Shown here: piece by piece, positions 8,791 through 17,221 of the stretch
Layout of the letters: each line of letters begins with the position of its first letter
Numbering within the stretch: position 1 is the first letter of the stretch
Assembly: GCF_031846565.1 (NCBI RefSeq)
Contig: NZ_JAVRHL010000002.1
Location: 310,001 to 374,000 of the forward strand
Source: Tropicimonas_B omnivorans
GTDB taxonomy: Bacteria; Pseudomonadota; Alphaproteobacteria; Rhodobacterales; Rhodobacteraceae
Reading direction: 5' to 3'
Length of the DNA stretch: 64,000 bases
Translations under genes and position numbers: made by a program
The notes under the pieces: model-generated
Seen by the model: the letters and a program-made list of their open reading frames with translations, nothing else
Databases searched by the model: none
What the model was told of the DNA's origin: nothing

Positions 8791-10029
8791 TCAGGCCGCC
8801 TTGTCGAGGCCGAAGGCGTCGTGCAGCGCCTGGACGGCGAGTTCGAGGTACTTGCGGTGGACCAGGACGGAAATCTTGATCTCCGAGGTGGTGATGACCT
8901 TGATGTTGATCCCCTCGGAGGAAAGGCACTCGAACATCTTGGCGGCGACGCCCGCATGGCTGCGCATGCCGATGCCGACGACGGAGATCTTGCACACGTC
9001 GGTATCGGCCACGAGATCCGCGAAGTTGACGTCGCCCCTGTCGCGGGAGGCCTCGAGCGCCTTCTCCGCATGCCTCACCTGATCGACGGGACAGGAGAAC
9101 GTCATGTCCGTCCGGCCCTCCTCGGAGATGTTCTGGACGATCATGTCCACGTTCACCCCGGCCTCTGCGAGCGGGCCGAAGATCGCCGCGGCGATGCCCG
9201 GCCTGTCGGCGACCGAAATGAGGGTCATCTTCGCTTCGTCGCGGCTATAGGCGATGCCGGAGACCACATTGCTTTCCACGATATCCTCCTCGGGGCAGAC
9301 GAGCGTGCCCGCATCGGCTCCATTGTCCTCGAAGCTCGACAGGACCCGCAGGCGCACATTGTAGCGCATCGCGAGTTCGACCGAGCGGGTCTGCAGCACC
9401 TTCGCGCCGAGCGAGGCGAGTTCCAGCATCTCCTCGAACGCGATCCGGTCGAGCTTCCGCGCCTTGTGGGAGATGCGGGGATCGGTCGTGTAGACGCCGT
9501 CCACGTCGGTATAGATGTCGCAGCGCTCCGCCCCGAAGGCGGCGGCGAAGGCGACGGCGGTGGTGTCCGAGCCGCCCCGTCCGAGCGTGGTGATCCGGCC
9601 TTCGGGGGAGATCCCCTGGAAGCCCGCAACCACGGCCACGCGCATGCCGGAGGCGAACCGGCTGTTGAGGTTATCCGTCGGGATGCTCTCGATCCGGGCC
9701 GAGGCATGGGCGCTGTTGGTCAGGAGCGGAACCTGCCAGCCCTGCCAGGAGCGGGCGTTGACGTCCATTTCCTGCAAGGTCAGGGCCATGAGCCCGGCGG
9801 TCACGTTCTCGCCCGAGGAGACGACGGCATCGTATTCGCGGGCATCGTAGAAGGGTGAGGTCTCGTTGACCCAGCCAACCAGCTCGTTGGTCTTGCCGGA
9901 CATCGCCGAGACGATGACGATCACGTCATACCCGTTGGCCACCTCGCGCCCGACACGCTTGGCGGCCCGTCGGATGCGGTCCAGCGTGGCGACCGATGTG
10001 CCGCCGAATTTCATCACGAGTAGCGGCAT
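8791..10029 (-). CDS. lysC: Aspartate kinase
   Basis: This 412-residue aspartokinase phosphorylates aspartate, the first step to lysine, threonine, methionine and diaminopimelate. It has the N-terminal kinase motif KFGGTS (residues 7-12), SSGENVTAGL, GRGGSDTTAV and TDVDGVYTTDPR. Two C-terminal ACT domains follow (about residues 265-410), with the typical GIGMRSHAGVA and NIKVITTSEIKISVLV runs. The length and tandem ACT domains fit a feedback-regulated monofunctional enzyme. It ends 105 bases before the small membrane-protein pair on the same strand. Confidence 0.96.
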   Translation of the reverse strand: MPLLVMKFGGTSVATLDRIRRAAKRVGREVANGYDVIVIVSAMSGKTNELVGWVNETSPFYDAREYDAVVSSGENVTAGLMALTLQEMDVNARSWQGWQVPLLTNSAHASARIESIPTDNLNSRFASGMRVAVVAGFQGISPEGRITTLGRGGSDTTAVAFAAAFGAERCDIYTDVDGVYTTDPRISHKARKLDRIAFEEMLELASLGAKVLQTRSVELAMRYNVRLRVLSSFEDNGADAGTLVCPEEDIVESNVVSGIAYSRDEAKMTLISVADRPGIAAAIFGPLAEAGVNVDMIVQNISEEGRTDMTFSCPVDQVRHAEKALEASRDRGDVNFADLVADTDVCKISVVGIGMRSHAGVAAKMFECLSSEGINIKVITTSEIKISVLVHRKYLELAVQALHDAFGLDKAA

Positions 10030-10423
10030 GTCTCGCCTGCGCCCTTCTGATCCGGGCGGGGGATAGGGCAGCCCGCGCGTCGAGGCAAGAGCTGCGGGGC
10101 CGGATGGACAACTTCACGCGCGACGACGCCGGTCCGCCGCGCTTGTTCGATGGCCTCGCATGCCAAGGGCGCCCTCGGATCGAACCGGACGGTGCGGTCG
10201 CGCCCGGGGCGGGCCCGGACATGCCGACCTGCCATGCCGATGGACATGGATGTGAACCCCGGGCAGAATTCCGTGCAACAAGGTCGCCGGCCCCTGTGCT
10301 ACCTTTCCAGGACAGTCGCGTTCCTGGAGCCTGCGATAACAGGGACGCCAAGCGTTCGGTTGGGAGCCGTGTCCGGATCGGACCGACCGGGTGGCAAGCA
10401 CATCGCGAAACGGAGCCGCATGA
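10030..10423. other. 394-base gap between lysC and the araC-type gene
   Basis: This gap between divergent genes separates the core region from the accessory block. Open frames here lack ribosome sites and recognisable protein sequence, so I call no gene. It should hold the lysC promoter and the promoter of the regulator gene. One inverted repeat (10306-10328) is listed separately. Confidence 0.5.
10306..10328. promoter_or_regulatory. Inverted repeat upstream of the AraC-type regulator gene
   Basis: TCCAGG (10306-10311) and CCTGGA (10323-10328) are perfect inverted arms separated by 11 bases, about 100 bases upstream of the regulator start. It could be a hairpin or a binding site. Evidence is only symmetry and position. 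Confidence 0.25.
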
Positions 10424-11383
10424 ATGACGGGCAGTTTCAGCAGCTTTGCGACGACGCATCTGGCAGAGGCGCAGAGTCACCTTTCGAATTCCTACTGCGA
10501 GCATCGACTGGCGGCGCGGTCCGGGGCGGCGATCGGTTTCGCGCACAACTGCACGTCCTTTGGGGGGCAGGTGTTCAATACGCTGACCTACGGCACCGAG
10601 GTCGAGGTCACGGCGGAGGGTTTCGACGGGTTCTACATGCTGGAAATGCCAATTCGGGGCGGCGTCGAGGTTGAGATCGGGCGTCAACAGGTTGCCTCGG
10701 AACGGGGACGCGCATTGTGCCTGTCTCCCGGACGACAGCTTCGATCGCGTTGGCGCGCCGAGACCTATCAACTCATGTTGCAGATCAGCCGTGAGGCCGT
10801 GGCCGAGGCCTTTGAGCGAAGGGCCCACCGACCGATGGGCGAGGGGATCATCTTCGATCCGGTGGTTGATCTGACGAAAGCGCACGGTCGGGCGTTGTCT
10901 CGGGCGATGCGCGAACTGGCAGCATTGGCCGCACGGGCCGAGGGCTGCAATGCGCCGGGACTTCAACTGCGTGTCGATGAGGTCGTTGATCTTCTGGTGT
11001 CCAACCTGCCGTATTTCGAAGGGCGTTCACTCGTGCCGGAACGGCTTTTCGCCACGCCCACGCATGTGCGTCATGCGATGATGATCCTGCGGCGTGAGCT
11101 CGCGCATCCTGTGAGCATTGCCGAATTGGCGCAGCGGCTCGGGGTGTCGGAGCGGGCGCTCTACGAGGGCTTCGAGCGCTATTATCAGACACCGCCCTAC
11201 GAAATCCTGACCCGTCTGCGCATGGAGGCAGCCCGGCCTCTCGTCCGCGAGGGCACGGAGCCATTGTCCCGGATTGCCGAGCGTGTCGGGATGCCGCACC
11301 AAGGGCGCTTCTCGGCGCAATACAAAAACTCCTTCGGCGTTCTACCCAGAGCTGATCGCAGGGCGGCGCGCTGTACGTCCTAA
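10424..11383 (+). CDS. AraC family transcriptional regulator of the adjacent TrpAB-like/sugar operon
   Basis: The product has 319 residues. The N-terminal part (about 20-190) resembles the AraC-binding-like ligand domain seen in regulators of aromatic catabolism. The C-terminal 100 residues form the two-helix-turn-helix AraC DNA-binding domain: IAELAQRLGVSERALYEGF, then LSRIAERVGMPHQGRFSAQY and the terminal FGVLPRADRR. CGGAG precedes the start by 8 bases. It is transcribed in the same direction as the seven-gene operon beginning 138 bases downstream. By position it is probably that operon's activator. The ligand is unknown. Confidence 0.88.
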   Translation: MTGSFSSFATTHLAEAQSHLSNSYCEHRLAARSGAAIGFAHNCTSFGGQVFNTLTYGTEVEVTAEGFDGFYMLEMPIRGGVEVEIGRQQVASERGRALCLSPGRQLRSRWRAETYQLMLQISREAVAEAFERRAHRPMGEGIIFDPVVDLTKAHGRALSRAMRELAALAARAEGCNAPGLQLRVDEVVDLLVSNLPYFEGRSLVPERLFATPTHVRHAMMILRRELAHPVSIAELAQRLGVSERALYEGFERYYQTPPYEILTRLRMEAARPLVREGTEPLSRIAERVGMPHQGRFSAQYKNSFGVLPRADRRAARCTS

Positions 11384-11444
11384 GGGTGCTGAAGCCGGTT
11401 TTATCCGAATCCTGCAGGGGAAATGGCGCCTCGGGCAGGTTTCC

Positions 11445-11474
11445 TTGACAGCACATCACAGCCCCAGACTACTT
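11445..11474 (+). promoter_or_regulatory. Candidate promoter of the TrpAB-like operon
   Basis: A consensus TTGACA lies at 11445-11450, about 75 bases before the first operon gene. The best -10 at suitable spacing (near 11468-11474, around CTACTT) is poor. A good -35 with a weak -10 would suit a promoter that needs help from an activator. The call is tentative. Confidence 0.35.
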
Positions 11475-11521
11475 CGAGCTTAAAGCAAGGCGCAGATCAG
11501 CCCTGCGGTCGGGGAGAAGTG

Positions 11522-12301
11522 ATGTCCGTCAGCCAAACCGGAGTGCCCAGACGATCCGGCGTTCTGTCCACAATCACGCGTCCGCTGCTGAGCTGTTACT
11601 ATCCGCTGGGTGATCCGGAGGTGCCGGTCGAAATGCTCGATATCTATGCCGATTGCGGCGTCGATGTCCTGGAGATCGGCATGAGTTCGCCCGATCCCTT
11701 CCTCGATGGGCCGGATGTTTCAGCTTCGATGGCGCGGGCGGATCGCGGGCAGGCCCGGCGACAGCTCGACGCGGTACTGGACCAGCTTGCGCGGCAGAGG
11801 CACGCGCCGAAGCCGCTACTCATGTGCTATGCCGACGCCGATCATCCGGGCCGCGTGACCCCGCAATTCTGGGCCGGGCTGAGCAGCGTTCTGGTGGTGG
11901 CGCGAGAGGCCGACCCGGTTGCCGCCGAGATCGAAGCCTGCGCCAAGAGCGCCGGCGTTCCCGCGTCGGCTTTCGTGCCGCTGCCGCTCAAGGAGGCCGG
12001 TCTGGACGCGGCGCGGCGCTCTGCATTCTACGTCATGCTTCAGGCCAGCGCGGGAAAAACGGGGCCGCGCGCTCAGGTCGATCCCGACGCGGAAGACCGG
12101 ATCGCGCGGTTGCGCGCGGCGGGCGTCGAGGTCCCCATCCTGCTGGGCTTCGGAATCTCGAACGGGGCGCAGGCAGGCTCGGCGCGCGCGTTGGGCGCGG
12201 ACGGCGTGATCGTGGGCTCGCAGGTGCTGCGGGCGGCATTCTCCGGACCTCAGGCACTGGCCGCCACGCTCACCGATCTGCGCGGAGGTCTCGATGCCTG
12301 A
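11522..12301 (+). CDS. Tryptophan synthase alpha chain-like protein (TrpA-like 1)
   Basis: This 259-residue TIM-barrel protein belongs to the TrpA family, whose classic member cleaves indole-3-glycerol phosphate to indole and glyceraldehyde-3-phosphate. The start of the barrel (SCYYPLGDP) fits the family. The catalytic Glu (residue 51, LEIG) and Asp (residue 62, FLDG) are kept, as are GFGIS and the phosphate-site GVIVGS. It departs from normal TrpA where VPFSDP is replaced by MSSPDP, and where the active-site region reads FYVMLQASAGKTG, with Met at the place of the second Tyr. GGGAGAAG precedes the start. It overlaps the kinase gene by 8 bases. A retro-aldolase on a phosphorylated substrate is inferred; the substrate is unknown. 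Confidence 0.85.
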   Translation: MSVSQTGVPRRSGVLSTITRPLLSCYYPLGDPEVPVEMLDIYADCGVDVLEIGMSSPDPFLDGPDVSASMARADRGQARRQLDAVLDQLARQRHAPKPLLMCYADADHPGRVTPQFWAGLSSVLVVAREADPVAAEIEACAKSAGVPASAFVPLPLKEAGLDAARRSAFYVMLQASAGKTGPRAQVDPDAEDRIARLRAAGVEVPILLGFGISNGAQAGSARALGADGVIVGSQVLRAAFSGPQALAATLTDLRGGLDA

Positions 12302-13766
12302 ATTGGGAGAGAATGCCGCAGCGGATTGGTTCATCGGCTTCGACATCGGATCGACCGCCGTGAAGGTCGGCCTGTTCGACGACGAAGGCCAGATGCTCGC
12401 GCAATGGAGCCGCAGCTACCCGACCGATCGGCCCCGCTCGGGCTGGGTCGAGCAGGACCCCCGGCACTGGGTCGACGGCGTGCGCGACGGGATCGACGCG
12501 GTCCTAGAGGGGCGTGATGCACGCCGGGTCGCCGCGGTCGGCATGTGCAGTCAGGTCAACACGGAGGTTTTTGCCGGCGCGGACGGCTCTGCGCTGGCCC
12601 CGGCGATCACCTGGCAGGACGGGCGCGCGCACGCCCAGGCGGATTGGATCAACGCCCGTGTCAGCGATGCTGACAAGATGGCCTGGTGGGGCGCACAAAT
12701 GCCGATCGGGGCCAGTCACGTCCTCGCCAAGATGCTCTGGATGGCCGAAAACCACCCCGATCTGTGGGAGCGCACGCATCTCGTCCTGTCACCCAAGGAT
12801 TATGTGCTCTTGAAACTGACCGGGCAGGCGGTGTCCGATCCGATCTCCAGCTTCGGGCAGGTTGGCCTGGATCTGGAGTATATCGCCCCGCTGCTGGACC
12901 TGCTGCCCGGCGCACGTGAAAAGCTTCCGCAGCTGCGGGCCTTTACCGATATCGTGGGCGACATGCCCCTGGGGCAGACCGGTTTGCGCGCACCGGTGGT
13001 CGCGGGAACGATGGACGCTTGGGGCAATCTCTTTGGCTGTGGCCGTTTCGCCGCGGGGCAGGGGATGTATGTCAGCGGCACCAGCGAAATTCTCGCTGTC
13101 GTTAACGATAAGCGGGTCGGTGCGCCCGGCGTGGTGACCTTTGTCCCGGTCGAAGGACTGACGGTCAATGCGGGTCCCACCCAGAGCGGTGCCGACAGTC
13201 TGCGCTGGTGGGGGGAGACGGTGGGGAAAACCCCGGCGGAGCTGGTCACGCTGGCGGAAAGCGCCGATCGGAGCGCGTCGCGCGTGCTGTTCCTCCCCCA
13301 ACTCCAGGGCGAACGCGCACCTTTGTGGAACTCCAGCCTCCGCGGCGCTTTTGTCGGGCTCGACAGCCGAAGCGCCGGGCCTGAACTTGCCATGGCCGTT
13401 CTGGAGGGGGTGGCTTTTTCAGCGCGCCATCTGTTCGAGACGCTGGTTGAGGCGGCCGGTTGCCGCCCCGAATTCTTGCTCTACGGCGGCGGCGGCGCGC
13501 GCTCCGATCTGTGGAGCCAGATCCGCGCCGATGTGCTGGGCGTGCCGCTGCACCGGTTCGAATGCACGGATGTCGGCTGTCTGGGGGCCGCGATCCTCGC
13601 CGCCGTCGGGATAGGGGCCTTTCCCGACATGGCCAGCGCCGTGCCCCGTATGACGCGCGTGGACCGTGTCTTTACCCCCGATCCCGGCCAGCAAGACCGC
13701 TACGCGCAGATGTTCGACGCCTATCGCGGCGCGATCACCGCGCTGGAACCGATTACCAAGACCTGA
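12294..13766 (+). CDS. FGGY family carbohydrate kinase (xylulokinase-like)
   Basis: This 490-residue cytoplasmic kinase of the FGGY family phosphorylates sugars or polyols with ATP. It has the N-terminal phosphate loop GFDIGSTAVKVG (residues 15-26), TWQDGRA and the catalytic-base Asp at residue 241 (AGTMDAWGN). Also present are the adenine/phosphate motif MYVSGTSEI and the C-terminal LYGGGGARSDLW. Length is normal. Overlap with the TrpA-like gene upstream, and an ABC sugar importer downstream, suggest it phosphorylates the imported compound. FGGY members span xylulose, ribulose, glycerol, erythritol and others, so the substrate is open. Confidence 0.92.
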   Translation: MPELGENAAADWFIGFDIGSTAVKVGLFDDEGQMLAQWSRSYPTDRPRSGWVEQDPRHWVDGVRDGIDAVLEGRDARRVAAVGMCSQVNTEVFAGADGSALAPAITWQDGRAHAQADWINARVSDADKMAWWGAQMPIGASHVLAKMLWMAENHPDLWERTHLVLSPKDYVLLKLTGQAVSDPISSFGQVGLDLEYIAPLLDLLPGAREKLPQLRAFTDIVGDMPLGQTGLRAPVVAGTMDAWGNLFGCGRFAAGQGMYVSGTSEILAVVNDKRVGAPGVVTFVPVEGLTVNAGPTQSGADSLRWWGETVGKTPAELVTLAESADRSASRVLFLPQLQGERAPLWNSSLRGAFVGLDSRSAGPELAMAVLEGVAFSARHLFETLVEAAGCRPEFLLYGGGGARSDLWSQIRADVLGVPLHRFECTDVGCLGAAILAAVGIGAFPDMASAVPRMTRVDRVFTPDPGQQDRYAQMFDAYRGAITALEPITKT

Positions 13767-13818
13767 AGTCCAACGGCGCGGCTTTGTCAGCGCCAAAAAA
13801 CCCAAGGAGGAAACGACC

Positions 13819-14733
13819 ATGACGCTTTTCAGAATGTCCCTCGCCGCGCTGGCGCTGTCCGGCCTCGCGTTGCCCGCATGCGCCCAGAATATCAACATGC
13901 TGACACCCTACATGAGCTCGATCCCCACCAACGACATGGTGCAGGCGTTCAAGGCCGAGGGCGAGGATCGCGGCTGGAACGTGACCGTGATCGACACGCG
14001 CAATGATTTCGGGCAGCTGGCCTCCCGCCTTGAAGACTCGGTCAACGCCTCGGTCGATGCGATCGTGCTGGTCTCCACCAGCGCCGAACTGGTCGCCGAT
14101 CAGGTCGCCCTGGCGGCCGAGGCCGGGATCCCCGTGATCTCGCTCGACGGAGCCAAGGCCGAGAATGTTGCCGTCAACGTCACCTCGAATAATTTCGACC
14201 TCGGGGTGCAGCTGTCCGAGGCGCTGTTCGATGCGCTCGACGGCGAAGGCGATATCGTCAAATTCTACCACTCGGCCCACCCGGGTGTCTTTCAGCGCGA
14301 GCAGGGTCTCGACGAGACCCTGGAAAGCTATCCCGGCATCAACGTCATCGCCGAACACTTCGTGCAGGTGCCCGGCCCGGTCGACGACGGCCGCGTCGCG
14401 ATGGAGAACATCCTGCGCCAGTACGGAGATGAGATCGATGGCGTCTGGGCAGCCTTCGATGATCCGGGGATCGGCGCCGAACTTGCCTTCGAGGCCGAAC
14501 TGCCGGACTCCCAGGCCATCATCATGGGCATCGACGGGAATGAACAGGCGGTCGACATGATCGCGTCCTGCACGCATTACCGCCTGACCCTGCGGCAGGA
14601 CTTTGCCGGGATGGCGGACGTCGGCGTGCAGGAGCTCGAGAAAATCCTCGCCGGAACCGCGCCGGAGCAGGACGAGATCTACGTCGCCGCCGTGCCGGTG
14701 ACGCGCGAGAGCCTCGGAGCGACCTGCGAATGA
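13819..14733 (+). CDS. Sugar ABC transporter, periplasmic substrate-binding protein (ribose/RbsB type)
   Basis: The product has 304 residues with a signal peptide (hydrophobic core, cleavage near residue 22 at ACA/Q). The mature part is a type I periplasmic binding fold of the Peripla_BP_4 group: DTRNDFGQLASRLED, AEAGIPVISLDG, and GVWAAFDDPGIGAELAF near the hinge. A strong AAGGAGG site precedes the start. It is the solute receptor for the ATPase and permease encoded next. The ligand is not readable; RbsB relatives bind ribose, xylose, inositol, autoinducer-2 and similar polyols. Confidence 0.92.
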   Translation: MTLFRMSLAALALSGLALPACAQNINMLTPYMSSIPTNDMVQAFKAEGEDRGWNVTVIDTRNDFGQLASRLEDSVNASVDAIVLVSTSAELVADQVALAAEAGIPVISLDGAKAENVAVNVTSNNFDLGVQLSEALFDALDGEGDIVKFYHSAHPGVFQREQGLDETLESYPGINVIAEHFVQVPGPVDDGRVAMENILRQYGDEIDGVWAAFDDPGIGAELAFEAELPDSQAIIMGIDGNEQAVDMIASCTHYRLTLRQDFAGMADVGVQELEKILAGTAPEQDEIYVAAVPVTRESLGATCE

Positions 14734-16286
14734 GCGATGCGGATCCGGCCGAAGGCACACCGCCCTTTTTGGAGTTGCGGGGCCTCAAGAAACACTTCGG
14801 CGGCGTTCGCGCGCTGGATGGGGCGGAGCTGACCCTGCGGACCGGATCCGTGCACAGTATCGTCGGCGAGAACGGTGCTGGAAAGTCGACCTTGATCAAG
14901 ACGCTCTCGGGGCTGCTGGTCCCGAGCGCGGGCGAGATCCGCATCGACGGCACTCCTGTGACCATCGCGGGGGTCAACCAGGCCGAGGCTCTGGGGTTTC
15001 GGTTCATCCACCAGGAGTTGAGTCTGGTTCCGCATTTCACGGCGGTGGAGAATGCCTTCGTCGGGCGTCCCTATCCGCGGCGCGGGGGCTTTATCGACTG
15101 GGCTGCGATGCGGCGCAGAGTGGCCGCCGCCGCAGGTGACATTGCGCCCGACCTGCCGCTCGACCGGCCCGTTGGTCAGATGACGACCGGGCAAAAGCAG
15201 TTGGTGGAGATCATCCGCGCGTTGGTCGGCCAGCCGCCGCGCCTCGTGGTGATGGACGAACCCACCGCCTCCTTGTCCGACGGGGAGGCGGCACGGCTTC
15301 ATGCGGCAGTCGAGCGGTTGTCCCGCACTGGCGTGGCGGTGCTCTACATCTCGCACCGTCTCGATGAGGTGATGGCGATCTGCGACAGCTATACCGTGCT
15401 GCGCAACGGCTGCACCGTAGGCGCGGGCCGGATCGCAGAAATCGATCGCGCAGGTCTGGTCCAGCTGATGTCCGGCCGCGCGGAAATGCGCGGTCAGGCG
15501 CAGCCTCCTGCGCCGGGGAGCCCCACCGTCCTGCGCCTGCGTGATGTCCCCTTCGGCGCGCAAAAGCGTCCCGTTTCCTTCGACATCCGCGCGGGCGAGG
15601 TGCTGGGCCTCTATGGTCTGGTGGGGGCAGGGCGCTCGTCCCTGCTCAAGCTGATCTGGGGCGCGCGCTCTCACGCGGGCGGGGAGATCTCGCTCGACGG
15701 GACCTCGTTGCGGCCCGGCCGGATCACCGACCGGATCGCCGCCGGTGCCGCCTATGTGCCCGAGGACCGTCGTCACGAAGGGCTCATCGTCAGCCGCTCC
15801 ATCGCCGACAATCTCGCGATCTCGGATCTGCGGCAGGTCCGCCGCGCCAAGGGCTTGCCCTTGACCTCGCGCGGCAGGATGGCTGCCCGTGCCGAGGACG
15901 TGCGCAAGGCGTTGTCGGTGAAAATGGACGCGCCCTGGAACGGCCCCCTGACGCTTTCCGGCGGCAATCAGCAAAAGCTCCTCTTTGGCCGCTGGTTGGG
16001 CACGCCCATGCGCGTGTTGATCCTCGACGAGCCGACCCGTGGCGTCGATGTCGGTGCAAAGGCGGAAATTCATCAGCTGGTGCAGCGTTTTGCCGCCGAC
16101 GGCGCGGCGGTCCTCATGACGACCAGTGACCTCGATGAACTGATGGCCCTGAGCAGCCGGGTGCTTGTCATGGCCAGTGGTGAAATCACCGCAGACCTCG
16201 ACGGCGACGCATTGATGCCCGCGCGGGTGATCGACGCGGCCTTTCAGCAAGGCCAACGAACAACACCGAAAGAACCCTCAGTATGA
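14730..16286 (+). CDS. Sugar ABC transporter, double ATPase (RbsA/MglA type)
   Basis: This 518-residue protein has two fused ABC domains. The first has a full Walker A (GENGAGKST, residues 47-54) and a Walker B ending VVMDEPTAS. The second has the degenerate Walker A usual in this family (GLVGAGRSS), then LSGGNQQKLLFGRW and LILDEPTRGVDVGAK. This architecture is specific to ribose/galactose/xylose-type importers. It overlaps the genes on both sides by 4 bases (ATGA), so production is coupled to the binding protein and the permease. Confidence 0.95.
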   Translation: MSDADPAEGTPPFLELRGLKKHFGGVRALDGAELTLRTGSVHSIVGENGAGKSTLIKTLSGLLVPSAGEIRIDGTPVTIAGVNQAEALGFRFIHQELSLVPHFTAVENAFVGRPYPRRGGFIDWAAMRRRVAAAAGDIAPDLPLDRPVGQMTTGQKQLVEIIRALVGQPPRLVVMDEPTASLSDGEAARLHAAVERLSRTGVAVLYISHRLDEVMAICDSYTVLRNGCTVGAGRIAEIDRAGLVQLMSGRAEMRGQAQPPAPGSPTVLRLRDVPFGAQKRPVSFDIRAGEVLGLYGLVGAGRSSLLKLIWGARSHAGGEISLDGTSLRPGRITDRIAAGAAYVPEDRRHEGLIVSRSIADNLAISDLRQVRRAKGLPLTSRGRMAARAEDVRKALSVKMDAPWNGPLTLSGGNQQKLLFGRWLGTPMRVLILDEPTRGVDVGAKAEIHQLVQRFAADGAAVLMTTSDLDELMALSSRVLVMASGEITADLDGDALMPARVIDAAFQQGQRTTPKEPSV

Positions 16287-17221
16287 CCTCATTCGTTCGT
16301 CGCTACGGTACGCTGGCCGCGCTCGTGGCTATCGTTATCGGCTTTTCCATTGCCTCTCCCGGTGCGTTCGGGACGGCCTCGAACCTCATCAACATCACCC
16401 AGCAGATGACCCTGTTGGCGATCGTCGCCATCGGCGCGACCCTGGTGATGGCGGTGGGTGAATTCGATCTCTCGACAGCCGCATTGGTGTCCTTCGGTGG
16501 CATTCTCGTAGTGGTCCTCTTCAAGGCCGGAGTGCCCGCGCCGCTGGCCTGTCTTGCGGTGCTGGGCGGGGCGGCGGTCTTCGGTGCGGTGTCGGGCTTC
16601 ATCGTGGCCCGCTTCGAAGTGCTGTCCTTCATCACGACACTGGCCATGGGCACGATCATCGGCGGTGTGACGTTCTGGTTGTCGAGCGGCGCGACGCTGT
16701 TCGGTGACATCCCGGCAGGCTTTCGCGACCTGGCACGGGGCAAGATTGCGGGCATCCCCACGCTCACCCTCTGGCTGCTGGGCGTCGCCGTACTGGCGTG
16801 GGTCGTCCTCGACAAGGTGGAGCTGGGAAGACGGCTGTATGCCATCGGCGGAAACCGGGAGGCCGCGCGACTGGCGGGCGTACGGATCGTGCCGAACACG
16901 ATGATGGCCTTTGTCGGCTCGGCGATGCTGTCCGCCTTGGTGGGCATGTTGCTGACCGCGCGGATCGGTAGCGCCAACCCCACGGGCGGCGGTGGTTTTC
17001 TGCTGGCGGCTTATGCAGCGGTGTTCCTCGGTATGACCGCGTTCCGGGAAGGCGAGGCAAACGTTCCGGGCACGCTCGTCGGTGCCGCGATCATCGCGGT
17101 GGTCGGCAACGGATTGACGATTCTCGGTGTCTCGACGTTCATGCAGGACATAATCACCGGCCTGATCATTCTGGCGGCGGTTCTGGTGCGCAGAACCGGC
17201 ATGGAGGGGCATGGCCGATGA
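16283..17221 (+). CDS. Sugar ABC transporter permease (RbsC type)
   Basis: This 312-residue inner-membrane protein has about eight to ten spans. It carries the family's cytoplasmic coupling stretch LYAIGGNREAARLAGVRI and preceding ATLVMAVGEFDLST, both typical of RbsC-like permeases. It forms the channel for the ATPase encoded upstream. ATGA overlaps on both sides tie it to the transporter ATPase and, unusually, to a TrpB-like gene downstream. No second permease is present, which is normal for homodimeric RbsC. Confidence 0.94.
   Translation: MTSFVRRYGTLAALVAIVIGFSIASPGAFGTASNLINITQQMTLLAIVAIGATLVMAVGEFDLSTAALVSFGGILVVVLFKAGVPAPLACLAVLGGAAVFGAVSGFIVARFEVLSFITTLAMGTIIGGVTFWLSSGATLFGDIPAGFRDLARGKIAGIPTLTLWLLGVAVLAWVVLDKVELGRRLYAIGGNREAARLAGVRIVPNTMMAFVGSAMLSALVGMLLTARIGSANPTGGGGFLLAAYAAVFLGMTAFREGEANVPGTLVGAAIIAVVGNGLTILGVSTFMQDIITGLIILAAVLVRRTGMEGHGR

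Noticed and set aside
10150..10674. Open frame starting upstream of and overlapping the AraC-type gene
   Set aside because: No ribosome site, no recognisable sequence, and it overlaps the convincing regulator frame.
13774..13793. Short GGCGC/GCGCC hairpin between kinase and binding-protein genes
   Set aside because: Only five pairs and close to the ribosome site; too weak to call.
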